NCBI GenBank assembly: GCA_041401985.1
Contig: JAWKTE010000001.1
Span: 124,001 to 188,000, forward strand
From: JACKHA01 sp041401985
GTDB taxonomy: Bacteria; Planctomycetota; Phycisphaerae; Phycisphaerales; UBA1924
DNA: 64,000 bases
Direction of reading: 5' to 3'
The notes under the pieces are model-generated. The model worked only from the letters and a program-made list of their open reading frames with translations. It searched no databases and was not told the origin of the DNA. Each line of letters opens with the position of its first letter. The first letter of the stretch is position 1. Of the stretch, positions 50,589 to 58,033 are shown one piece after another. Made by a program: the position numbers and the translations under genes.

Positions 50589-51731
50589 ATGCCGAACCCT
50601 CTCGTGCTGCTGTGTCCCGGCCAGGGCGCCCAGGCGGTCGCCATGGGGCGTGCCTGGTGCGAGGCCTCGCCCGAGGCCCGCGCCGTCTTTGACCTGGCCG
50701 ATCGGATCCTGACTGGCGACGCCGGGGTTGCCGGCGCGTCCGGCTCGGCGATCGACCACCAGTGGAATGCCCGAGTCGGGGCTCCGCTCTCGACGCTGTG
50801 CTTCGAGGGCCCGGCCGAGACACTCAACCGGACCGATGTCTCGCAGCCGGCGATCTTTGTCACGTCCGTGGCGTGCTGGGCGGGGCTGGCGGCCAGGTGG
50901 GGCGTCGCGCCGGACATCCGGGCGTCGGAGACGCCGATCGTCGCGGCCGCGGGGCTGTCGCTGGGCGAGTACACGGCCCTGCTCCTGGCGGGGGCGATCG
51001 GGTTCGAGGATGCGCTGCGCCTGGTCGCCCTGCGTGGGCGGGCGATGCAGGACGCCGCCGAGGCGGTGCCCTCCGGAATGGTCGCCCTGATTGGGGCCGA
51101 CGAGGCGTCGGCCCAGGCAGTGTGCGACGCGACACTGAGCACCGCCGCGGCGGCGGGCGACGCGGACCAGGTGCTGGTCCCGGCCAACTTCAACGCCCCC
51201 GGGCAGATCGTCATCAGCGGGTCGAAGGCGGCGTGCGAGCGGGCGGTGGCGATCGCGGCGGAGGAGGGCCTGCGGGCAACGGCGTTGCCGGTGGCCGGGG
51301 CGTTCCACTCCCCGATCATGGCCCCCGCGGCCGAGCGGCTCGGGGCGGCCTTGGCGGGGACGACCATTCACGCCCCGGCCTGCCCGGTCATGTCCAACGT
51401 GACGGCTCGCCCCCATGGCCGGCCCCACGTCACCCCCCACGGCACCCCCCACGACACTGGGGGTTCCGGGGAATCGGCGGGCGCGGGAGCGGCGGGTTCG
51501 GGTACGATGGATCCGTCGGCGGTGGCCGATTCCATCCGCCGACGCCTCGTCGAGCAGCTCACCAGCCCGGTCCGCTGGGCCGAGGGGTGCGAGTGGCTGG
51601 TCCGCGAGATTGTCACGACCACGCCCGGCGTGGAACTGCACGAGCTGGCACCCGGAAAGACCCTTGCCGGCCTGATGCGCCGGATCGACAAGTCGGCCAA
51701 GGTCGCCAGCCACGACGGGCCGAACGACTGA
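50589..51731 (+). CDS. fabD: Malonyl-CoA:ACP acyltransferase FabD
   Basis: Transfers malonyl from CoA to acyl carrier protein. The nucleophile S124 lies in GLSLGEYTALLLAGAI (most relatives have GHSLGE), and the catalytic His is H240 in VAGAFHSPIM. The N-terminus VLLCPGQGAQAVAMGRAW and QPAIFVTSVACW are typical. At 380 residues it is about 70 longer than E. coli FabD, partly through a His/Pro/Gly insertion of about 35 residues near 277-312 (RPHGRPHVTPHGTPHD). ATG 50589 begins exactly at the family N-terminus, with TACAAT 6 nt upstream. fabG follows 1.35 kb downstream; acpP and fabF are not in view. Confidence 0.94.
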   Translation: MPNPLVLLCPGQGAQAVAMGRAWCEASPEARAVFDLADRILTGDAGVAGASGSAIDHQWNARVGAPLSTLCFEGPAETLNRTDVSQPAIFVTSVACWAGLAARWGVAPDIRASETPIVAAAGLSLGEYTALLLAGAIGFEDALRLVALRGRAMQDAAEAVPSGMVALIGADEASAQAVCDATLSTAAAAGDADQVLVPANFNAPGQIVISGSKAACERAVAIAAEEGLRATALPVAGAFHSPIMAPAAERLGAALAGTTIHAPACPVMSNVTARPHGRPHVTPHGTPHDTGGSGESAGAGAAGSGTMDPSAVADSIRRRLVEQLTSPVRWAEGCEWLVREIVTTTPGVELHELAPGKTLAGLMRRIDKSAKVASHDGPND

Positions 51732-51766
51732 GCGGACGGTTCAGACACGACGATTGGAGCGGATCG

Positions 51767-53029
51767 ATGCGCAGCAGTTTCCGGCGATCAACTCTTGGCA
51801 GAGGTCTCGGCGCGTTCCTCGCGCTGGCCTCGATGCTGGCCCCGCTGGCGGCCCCGGCCCTTGGGCTGGCGGGCGGCCTGGGGCTGATGGTGGTGGCGAC
51901 GGGCTGCGAGAAGCCCAAGCCCCCGCCGCCGCCGCCTCCGCCGCCGCCCCCGCCGCCGCCGACGCCGCAACTCCCGGAGCCGGTGAACATCTCGGGCGTT
52001 TTGCGGGCGATCGACGCGGACGAGCGGGTGCAGTTCCCGCAGGAGCGGGCCCCGCAGAGCGAGTCGCTGGCTCGGGCGATGGCCCAGTTCGCCGGAGCGC
52101 TCATCAGCGGGCAGCACCGCGAGTTCGCCGGGTTCCTGGCGCCCGAGTCGCGTCCGGTGCTGGACGATCTGGTGGCGGACGGTCGCTGGGACGAGGGCGT
52201 GTCGCAGGCCGAGGCGGTGCGGGTGGTGTACTACAACACGACCGGCTCGCGCGAGGTGGACGGCGCGCTGGAGGTGACCGGGGCCCAGTTCATCCTGGCC
52301 ATCCAGGAGCCCGGCGAGGCGTACACGCTGGGTTGGCGGGCGTCCCAGGACCGAGGCGGCGCGTGGAAGTTCGCGGCCATGCCGACGTCGAACGATGTCA
52401 AGGCCCGGGCGAGTGAGTGGGACTCGGACTCGATGTCGGCGTTCATGGATCGCGGCGGCCCGGCGAGAGGGGCGGTGGCGGGCCGAACGACGGACATCAG
52501 CGACATGATGCAGCAGGCGTCGCCGATCGCGATGTACTGCGCGACGGAGGTCACCGTTCGGATCATGCGTGCGGCGGGGATGCCCGCGGCGATCGTCGAT
52601 CAGGCGTTGGGGCAGGGTCTTGACCCCGACGCCCGGGCTCGAATGCAGGCGGGGAAGGCGGAGTACGACGGCGGGGCTCGGCCGACGGGGGCCGATGCCG
52701 ACATCGTGTACCAGGCCGCGGCGTTCACATCCAACGCGAGGCGGATGGCGCCCAGTTTCGGCGGGTCGTCGGGCCAGGGGGCGGTCACCCCGGATCAGAT
52801 CGCCGAGATCCTCGCCGAGGTGCTGGGCGTGGACGTCGCGGAAGCGAAGCAGCGTCTTGAGGCCGCGAGTGCGCAAGTGCCGAGCCTTGAGGACCTGCTC
52901 CCGCCGGGCACCGTGATCCCCGGTGGCGAGGCGCCCGGCGAGGACGCTCCGGCGGGTCGTCCCGGCACCACCCGGCGTAACACGCCGGGCGGTCCCATCG
53001 ACGTGCCCACCAGCACGCCGGGCGGCTGA
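51767..53029 (+). CDS. Putative lipoprotein with 14-Pro run between fabD and fabG
   Basis: 420 residues. The signal ends VVATGCEKPK, a lipobox with Cys near 45, followed by 14 consecutive Pro. The body (about 70-300) has SESLARAMAQFAGALISGQH, DDLVADGRWDEGVSQAEAV and KFAAMPTSNDVKARASEW. ITPDQIAEILAEVLGVDVAE-like text lies near residue 350 and the tail is Pro/Gly/Thr-rich. I do not recognise the family. ATG 51767 is 35 nt after fabD; GGAG lies 8-11 nt upstream, so translation uses an ordinary leader and transcription likely continues from fabD. A structural cell-envelope role is suggested only by the lipobox and the Pro spacer. Confidence 0.75.
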   Translation: MRSSFRRSTLGRGLGAFLALASMLAPLAAPALGLAGGLGLMVVATGCEKPKPPPPPPPPPPPPPPTPQLPEPVNISGVLRAIDADERVQFPQERAPQSESLARAMAQFAGALISGQHREFAGFLAPESRPVLDDLVADGRWDEGVSQAEAVRVVYYNTTGSREVDGALEVTGAQFILAIQEPGEAYTLGWRASQDRGGAWKFAAMPTSNDVKARASEWDSDSMSAFMDRGGPARGAVAGRTTDISDMMQQASPIAMYCATEVTVRIMRAAGMPAAIVDQALGQGLDPDARARMQAGKAEYDGGARPTGADADIVYQAAAFTSNARRMAPSFGGSSGQGAVTPDQIAEILAEVLGVDVAEAKQRLEAASAQVPSLEDLLPPGTVIPGGEAPGEDAPAGRPGTTRRNTPGGPIDVPTSTPGG

Positions 53030-53070
53030 GCGACTCCGGCCGCGAGCGATCGCTCGTGCGGCTTGCTCTC

Positions 53071-53076
53071 TACAAT
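53071..53076 (+). promoter_or_regulatory. -10 hexamer (TACAAT) of fabG
   Basis: TACAAT, exactly 6 nt, ATG 53083; identical box and spacing as at fabD. Confidence 0.6.
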
Positions 53077-53082
53077 CGCCCC

Positions 53083-53838
53083 ATGAGCGATACCCCGACT
53101 CGTGTGGCCATCGTCACCGGCGCGTCCCGCGGCATCGGCAGGGCGATTGCCCTGCGCCTGGCCTCGCCCGAGGGCGGGTCGCGCCACGTCGTGTGCGTGA
53201 GCCGCAGCGAGGGGCCGCTGGCCGAGGTGGCGTCGCAGATCGCCGCGGCGGGCGGGGCGGCGTCGATCAAGGCGGTGGATGTGGGCGACCGGGCGGCGTG
53301 GGCCGCGGCCATCGATGAGATCGCGGCCAAGCACGGGCGGCTCGACATCCTGGTCAACAATGCGGGCATCACGCGCGACAACCTCTCGCTGCGCATGAGC
53401 GATGAGGAGTGGGACGAGGTGATCGGCGTGAACCTGACGTCGGCATTCGTGGCCATCCGGGCCGCGGCCCGCCCGATGATGAAGGGCAAGTTCGGGCGGA
53501 TCGTGAACATCGCGTCGACCAGCGGCGTGGTGGGCAACGCGGGGCAGGCCAACTATGCCGCGGCCAAGAGCGGGCTGCTGGGCCTGACCAAGACGATCGC
53601 GCGGGAACTGGGCGGCAAGAACATCACGTGCAACGCCGTCGCCCCCGGGTTCATCACGACCGACATGACCAGCAACCTCTCCGAGTCGATCAAGGACGGC
53701 GTGCTGGGGCTGATGGCGGTCAAGCGTCTGGGCACGCCCGAGGACATCGCGGCGGCGGTGGCGTATGTGGCCAGCGACGCGGCGGGGTTCCTGACGGGCC
53801 AGACGATCTGCGTGGATGGCGGGATGACGATGTGCTGA
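53083..53838 (+). CDS. fabG: 3-oxoacyl-ACP reductase FabG
   Basis: NADPH-dependent short-chain dehydrogenase that reduces 3-ketoacyl-ACP in fatty-acid elongation; 251 residues. The cofactor motif is VTGASRGIGRAIALRLA (TGxxxGIG). NNAG at 92-95 stabilises the fold; the catalytic residues are S145, Y158 and K162 in NIASTSGVVG and QANYAAAKSG. The C-terminal block TGQTICVDGGMTM is typical of FabG. ATG 53083 begins 6 nt after TACAAT. It stands last in a rightward group after fabD and the lipoprotein gene, with its own promoter, so it can be expressed independently. Confidence 0.94.
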   Translation: MSDTPTRVAIVTGASRGIGRAIALRLASPEGGSRHVVCVSRSEGPLAEVASQIAAAGGAASIKAVDVGDRAAWAAAIDEIAAKHGRLDILVNNAGITRDNLSLRMSDEEWDEVIGVNLTSAFVAIRAAARPMMKGKFGRIVNIASTSGVVGNAGQANYAAAKSGLLGLTKTIARELGGKNITCNAVAPGFITTDMTSNLSESIKDGVLGLMAVKRLGTPEDIAAAVAYVASDAAGFLTGQTICVDGGMTMC

Positions 53839-54027
53839 GCCTGGTTCGGGCGCGTCGGGTTTGTCGAGTGCAACGCGAAGGCCGCGAGGTGTCGGAACGA
53901 GCAGCGAGATCCCGAAGCGTCGGGTGCCGCGGGATCCACAGCCGCCGTGGCTCGGAACCGCATCGCGCTCTTCGCGTCCTTCGCGTTCTCCGTGAACAAG
54001 GACTCCGCCGCCGGGGCGGGGAGGCGC

Positions 54028-54843
54028 TCACGGCCCCCACGGATAGCGCTGCAGCCAGTCCGGCGTCGGGAGGAACGTGTAGTCGTCGGTGGTGTTGATG
54101 GGCGGGGCGCCGGCGGGGTCGGGCACGCCGAGGTTGGCGGCGGCGTGCAGGTCGAGGAACAGCACGTTGGCCCGCTCCTCGCGTTTGCGGTGCCAGTGCA
54201 TCTGGCGGTCGCCGGCCGAGTCAAAGTTGTAGATCGGGTGGCTGGCGATGACCCAGGTCTTCGTCTCATCGAGCACGACGGGCATGCGTCCGCCGGCGGG
54301 CGGGACGAGCGTGCCCCACCGCTCCTGGTTCGGGTCGTCGTCGAGGGCGTGGTCGTTGAGCGCGTACGACGAGCCGATCAGGTCGTACATCGACTCGGTG
54401 CGGGCGAAGTCGGGGATCGGCACGCCGGTGTTCTCGGCGCCGGCGTCAAGCGGCGAGCGGAAGGGCTCGGCCTCGATCCGCTCGTTCATCGGATCGACAT
54501 CGGGGAAGTCCAGGCCGACGTAGGGGTTGAGCGGGCGGTCGGAGATGCCGACCTCGTTGATGCCGAAGAAGGGGAGTTGCCCGGCCTTGCCGCCGAAGAG
54601 CGAGCCAATGACGCGCGGCGGAGAGCCGGGGAACGGGGCGTGGGCGATCTGCGGGAGCGTGCGGTCGAAGTCGTCGAGGTAGAGCCCGAGCCCGACGCCG
54701 AGTTGCTGGAGGCGGGCGACGCACGCGGCCTGGCGTGCCTGGTTCCGGGCCGCGCCCAGGGCCGGGAGCAGGATGCCGATCAGCAGCGCGATGATGGCGA
54801 TGACGACGAGCAGTTCGATGAGGGTGAAAGCGCGGCGGGGCAT
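54028..54843 (-). CDS. Prepilin-type N-terminal domain protein (planctomycete pseudopilin-like)
   Basis: 271 residues. The N-terminus MPRRAFTLIELLVVIAIIAL is a type IV prepilin/pseudopilin signal, with Ala instead of Gly before the cleavage site and the conserved Glu at +5. The first helix continues LIGILLPALGAARNQARQAA. The C-terminal part, VLFLDLHAAANLG and PTPDWLQRYPWGP, is of the H-X9-DG-like type seen in many planctomycete copies. Planctomycetes carry dozens of such proteins; their assembly is not understood. ATG 54843 has TACACT 6 nt upstream. The gene lies 65 nt after the 41-nt repeat array and is the last leftward gene of the cluster. Confidence 0.9.
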   Translation of the reverse strand: MPRRAFTLIELLVVIAIIALLIGILLPALGAARNQARQAACVARLQQLGVGLGLYLDDFDRTLPQIAHAPFPGSPPRVIGSLFGGKAGQLPFFGINEVGISDRPLNPYVGLDFPDVDPMNERIEAEPFRSPLDAGAENTGVPIPDFARTESMYDLIGSSYALNDHALDDDPNQERWGTLVPPAGGRMPVVLDETKTWVIASHPIYNFDSAGDRQMHWHRKREERANVLFLDLHAAANLGVPDPAGAPPINTTDDYTFLPTPDWLQRYPWGP

Positions 54844-54849
54844 GGGTTG

Positions 54850-54855
54850 AGTGTA
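54850..54855 (-). promoter_or_regulatory. -10 hexamer (TACACT) of the prepilin-like gene
   Basis: TACACT, exactly 6 nt, ATG 54843; no Shine-Dalgarno sequence. The gene therefore need not depend on the respiratory operon upstream. Confidence 0.55.
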
Positions 54856-54907
54856 CGGATGGGAGGAGCGAGCGGGAAGTGCAAACCCCTTCGGCGTTAC
54901 GGGCGTG

Positions 54908-55113
54908 TCACTCGCTTGCGCTTCGCGTTCGCTGGAGTATGGAGGCTGTCACTCGCTTGCGCTTCGCGTTCGCCGGAGTATGGGGGTTGTCACTCGCTTG
55001 CGCTTCGCGTTCGCCAGAGTAATGGGGGCTGTCGCTCGCTTGCGCTTCGCGTTCGCCGGAGTATGGGGGTTGTCACTCGCTTGCGCTTCGCGTTCGCCGG
55101 GGCGTGGGGGTGG
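54908..55113. repeat. Tandem array of five 41-nt units overlapping a gene end
   Basis: Units start at 54908, 54949, 54990, 55032 and 55073, with the third one base longer. The core TCGCTTGCGCTTCGCGTTCG is the most conserved part; the rest varies slightly. There are no spacers, so this is not CRISPR. The first three bases of unit 5 are the stop codon of the leftward membrane-protein gene. Confidence 0.9.
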
Positions 55114-56014
55114 GGCGAGGCGGGGCCAGGGCGATGGCAACCGAGACCATGAGGGCGAGGATGGCGATGCTGGCGATGGCGACGAGGTGGCGGTTCTCGA
55201 GCAGGACGCCGCGGTTGAAGGTGTAGGGCGGGGCCGAGCCGCTGGGCATGACGAGCATGGCGGCCCCGTGCTGCCAGGTGCCCTCGCGGAGTTCGCGGGG
55301 GTTGCGCTCGGGGACCGGGTCGCCGCGGAGGCGGGCGGCGTCGACGCGCCGGTTGTAGGCGCGGGGCGACTCGGGATACTCCCAGCGCTCGTGCTCGAAG
55401 CCGCCGCGTTGTTCAGAATCGGCGCCGTCTGGTGGCGGCACGAGCGAGTAGAGGTTGAAAACCCACTCGCTCCTCCAGATGTCGCCCCACGAGCCCGCGG
55501 GTGAGCCGGGGGCGAGCGAGCGCGTGACGATCACGACGTGCTCGGGGCGTTCGCCGCTCTGTCGGGCGGCCTCGAACTCGTCGGCGTTCATGCCCGTGCC
55601 GTCGGCCCAGGCCATGATGCGGAACCAGTCCTGCTGTCGCACGATCAGGGGCAGCGGGCTCGGATTGGGGATCTGCACCTCGAGGCGGAGTTCATCGGGT
55701 CCGTAGGCGACAACGACCTGGCCGCGCCCGAGTTCGTCGACCTCCTCACGCACGCGGACGGGCACGCCCCGGAAGGTGAACTCGGCGGACTCGATCGGAG
55801 AGTAGTAGAACTGGCGGCGGCCCTCGCGATTCTGGTAGGCCGCGATCGCCTGGGCGAGCAGGGCGACGCTGGTGATGAGCGCGGCGAGCGCGATCGCGGC
55901 GACGGCCCAGGGGATCGGGCGGAAGGGAACGAGTGGCCGCGCTTCGGCGCGATCGGTTGCGTCGGCTGACGCATCTGATCGGGCCGGCTGCTGTGGCGAC
56001 TGCTGGGTGCTCAT
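55073..56014 (-). CDS. Two-helix membrane protein of the cytochrome oxidase operon
   Basis: 313 residues, family not recognised. One hydrophobic helix near 35-60 (PWAVAAIALAALITSVALLA) and one near 275-298 (LVAIASIAILALMVSVAIAL) enclose a soluble domain of about 210 residues with VPVRVREEVDELGRGQVVVA and IRQQDWFRIMAWADG-like text. Position directly after the subunit IV gene (58-nt gap, same strand) suggests an accessory subunit or assembly factor of the oxidase. The last 12 residues, ending RRTRSASE, and the stop codon are encoded by repeat unit 5 of the 41-nt array, so the natural C-terminus was probably replaced by repeat expansion. ATG 56014 is the first ATG; no clear ribosome-binding site. 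Confidence 0.75.
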   Translation of the reverse strand: MSTQQSPQQPARSDASADATDRAEARPLVPFRPIPWAVAAIALAALITSVALLAQAIAAYQNREGRRQFYYSPIESAEFTFRGVPVRVREEVDELGRGQVVVAYGPDELRLEVQIPNPSPLPLIVRQQDWFRIMAWADGTGMNADEFEAARQSGERPEHVVIVTRSLAPGSPAGSWGDIWRSEWVFNLYSLVPPPDGADSEQRGGFEHERWEYPESPRAYNRRVDAARLRGDPVPERNPRELREGTWQHGAAMLVMPSGSAPPYTFNRGVLLENRHLVAIASIAILALMVSVAIALAPPRPTPTPRRTRSASE

Positions 56015-56072
56015 TGGCGGTCGGGGGCGAGCGGTCTTTCAGCAGACATCCCCCGCTGGTCGCGTCGGACGA

Positions 56073-57056
56073 TCAGCCGGGGTGGGACGCGGGCTCGGGG
56101 TTGGCCGGCGGCTCGGTGTGGGCGGGATCGGGGTCGGAGCGGGCAGGATCGGCGTGAATGGGGTCGGCGTGAGTGGGGTCGGCGTGGGCCGGCTCGGCGT
56201 GGGTCGGGTCCGATGCGTGCCCGTCGTCGTGGTTGGGGGTCGTGTGTCCGTCGCCGGCATGGCCATCGGCCGTGTGGTCGTCCTGCCCGTGGCTGTCGTG
56301 GCCGCCGGTTGCGGACAGAGCACCCGAGAGGCCTGTGCGGGGGCGGGACTGCTCGGCGGAGGAGCCGGCGGACCCGGCGTGCCCGCCGTGGGAGTCGTGG
56401 TGCCCGGCGGCGCGGGGGTCGTAGTGGGCGAGGCGCTCGAAGTAGTGGTCGAGGCCGTGCTCTTGGATGTAGGCCTCGATTCCTGCCCGGTCGAGGATGA
56501 GCGAGAGTTCGCGGAGTTCCGCGTCGTAGGCGTCGTTTCCAAGGCGCTGGCGCCACTCCGACTCGTTGCTGCGGAGAAGCTCGCTTCGGCGCTCGGCAAC
56601 GCGGACCCTGGCCTGCCACACCAGCGGCGTGCCGCTCATGCCCATGCCGCCCGCGGAGATCTGGTCCATCTTCCACGGCTCGATCATGTCGCGGCTGCGC
56701 AGGTCGAGGGCGGTGAAGCCCAGGAACAGGCCGAACGCCAGGAAGCAGAACAGCATGATGATGGTGTTGAAGGGCTTGTCGTAGCGGAGCTGCATGAAGT
56801 ACATCATCACGAGCACGCCCTTGACGACGGCGATGCTCATGGCAACCAGGACGTTGACCCAGTTCGGCAGGATCACATCGAAGGATGCGGCGATCCACTT
56901 CTCGGCCTGGGCCGCCGAGACGGTCAGGGCGGTGAAGGCCAGCAGGACGACCAGCACGCCCACGAGCACCTGCCAGGGCACGATGGTGTGCCCGTGGTGG
57001 CCCTCGTGGTGGGGATCGTCCTGGATGAACTCGCCGGCGGTCTGGGGCTGGGACAT
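56073..57056 (-). CDS. ctaF: Cytochrome c oxidase subunit IV with long His-rich tail
   Basis: 327 residues; bacterial subunit IV is usually about 100. The first 125 residues have the three expected helices (VPWQVLVGVLVVLLAFTALT, VLVAMSIAVVKGVLVMMYF and IIMLFCFLAFGLFLGFTALD). A helical linker (about 150-215) is followed by about 110 residues very rich in His, Asp, Gly and Ala, with repeated THADPTHADPIHADP units. His/Asp tails can bind copper or zinc; here that is inference. A His cluster also stands at the N-terminus (HHEGHHGH). ATG 57056 lies 14 nt after the 9-unit heptad array. Part of the caa3 operon, directly after ctaE. Confidence 0.85.
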   Translation of the reverse strand: MSQPQTAGEFIQDDPHHEGHHGHTIVPWQVLVGVLVVLLAFTALTVSAAQAEKWIAASFDVILPNWVNVLVAMSIAVVKGVLVMMYFMQLRYDKPFNTIIMLFCFLAFGLFLGFTALDLRSRDMIEPWKMDQISAGGMGMSGTPLVWQARVRVAERRSELLRSNESEWRQRLGNDAYDAELRELSLILDRAGIEAYIQEHGLDHYFERLAHYDPRAAGHHDSHGGHAGSAGSSAEQSRPRTGLSGALSATGGHDSHGQDDHTADGHAGDGHTTPNHDDGHASDPTHAEPAHADPTHADPIHADPARSDPDPAHTEPPANPEPASHPG

Positions 57057-57070
57057 GGCGGGTCTCGGGG

Positions 57071-57136
57071 GAGTGCTGAGTGCTGAGTGCTGAGTGCTGA
57101 GTGCTGAGTGCTGAGTGCTGAGTGCTGAGTGCTGAG
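57071..57136 (-). repeat. Heptanucleotide array (9 x AGCACTC) upstream of ctaF
   Basis: Nine identical units plus three bases; on the plus strand the unit is GAGTGCT. It ends 14 nt before the ctaF start codon. A degenerate continuation with GGCACTC units is visible at 57180-57210. Confidence 0.9.
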
Positions 57137-57212
57137 CGGGACGATACCTGGCTGATCCTGGTTGCCGATTCCGGAGCCTCAGTACTCAGTACTTGGCACT
57201 CGGCACTGTTCA

Positions 57213-57908
57213 TCAGTGGATCAGATAGAGCAGCGGGAACAGGAAGATCCAGATGAGGTCGACAAGGTGCCAGTAGAGGCCGGACATCTCGACCATGGTG
57301 TAGTGCCCCGGGCCGTACTGGCGGGAGCGGATCTGGCGGACGAGGCACCAGGTGAGCAGGCCCATGCCGATGACCACGTGCAGGGCGTGGATGCCGGTGG
57401 CGCAGTAGTAGACGCTCCACCACAGGGGCTCGTTGGCGGTGGTCGAGAACGGGTAGTCGAACAGGCCGCCGGGGCGCTTGCCCTGGGCCCACTTCGGCCC
57501 GTATTCGAACGTGAACTTGATGAAGAGGAACCCGACGGCGCAGACGATCGTGATGATGAGGTTGATGATCGACCAGGTGTACTGGCCCTTCTGGCAGTTT
57601 CGGATCGCCATGGCGATGGTGAACGACGAGACGAGCAGCACGATGGTGTTGATGAAGCCGAAGCGCCAGTCGAGCAGGTGGGAGCCCGCGGCGAAGGCGT
57701 CGGGGTAGAGCATGCGGAAGATCGCGTAGGCCACGAACAGCCCGGCGAAGAGCAGCACTTCCGTGGTGAGGAAGAGCCAGAAGCCGAGTTTGCAGGCGTC
57801 GAACTCGTCGTCGGCGGTCCGGAAGTGCGGGGCGTGGACGTACCGCTCCCAGCCTTGTCGGCCACTCGCCGCGTGTGGCGCCGGGACGTTGGATTGGATC
57901 GTGGCCAT
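57213..57908 (-). CDS. ctaE: Cytochrome c oxidase subunit III
   Basis: 231 residues with five hydrophobic helices, the short form typical of bacterial caa3 and cbo oxidases. Motifs: KLGFWLFLTTEVLLFAGLF (with the family Glu), INTIVLLVSSFTIAMAI, HALHVVIGMGLLTW and the C-terminal YWHLVDLIWIFLFPLLYL. Subunit III stabilises proton uptake in subunit I. ATG 57908 (MATIQSNV) is chosen; the in-frame extension upstream to 57977 is translated heptad repeat. The array ends 10 nt before the ATG, so the ribosome-binding site GAGGAT-like TTCCTC complement lies between. Downstream of ctaD in the operon. Confidence 0.93.
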   Translation of the reverse strand: MATIQSNVPAPHAASGRQGWERYVHAPHFRTADDEFDACKLGFWLFLTTEVLLFAGLFVAYAIFRMLYPDAFAAGSHLLDWRFGFINTIVLLVSSFTIAMAIRNCQKGQYTWSIINLIITIVCAVGFLFIKFTFEYGPKWAQGKRPGGLFDYPFSTTANEPLWWSVYYCATGIHALHVVIGMGLLTWCLVRQIRSRQYGPGHYTMVEMSGLYWHLVDLIWIFLFPLLYLIH

Positions 57909-57918
57909 GAGGATTTCC

Positions 57919-57988
57919 GAGTGCTGGGTGCCGAGTGCCGAGTGCCGAGTGCTGAGTCCCGAGTGCCTGATGCCCAATGCCTCGTGCC
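57919..57988 (-). repeat. Heptanucleotide array (10 x GGCACTC-like) upstream of ctaE
   Basis: Ten contiguous 7-nt units without slippage, starting 10 nt upstream of the ctaE start codon. On the plus strand the units are GAGTGCT, GGGTGCC, GAGTGCC, GAGTGCC, GAGTGCT, GAGTCCC, GAGTGCC, TGATGCC, CAATGCC and TCGTGCC. Confidence 0.9.
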
Positions 57989-58033
57989 GAGCCCCCGCGG
58001 ATTCCGCGAGCCGGGCCCGTGCCGAGTCCCGCG

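Noticed and set aside
54908..55113. Possible CRISPR array (regular 41-nt units)
   Set aside because: Units are directly adjacent without spacers, and no cas genes are in the window; it is a tandem repeat.
54949..55140. 63-residue minus-strand frame with repeated NAKRKR
   Set aside because: It is a translation of the 41-nt repeat and has no start signal.
57137..57212. Possible peptide with repeated STQHSAL units upstream of ctaF
   Set aside because: It arises only from translating the 7-nt repeats; no ribosome-binding site or conserved start.
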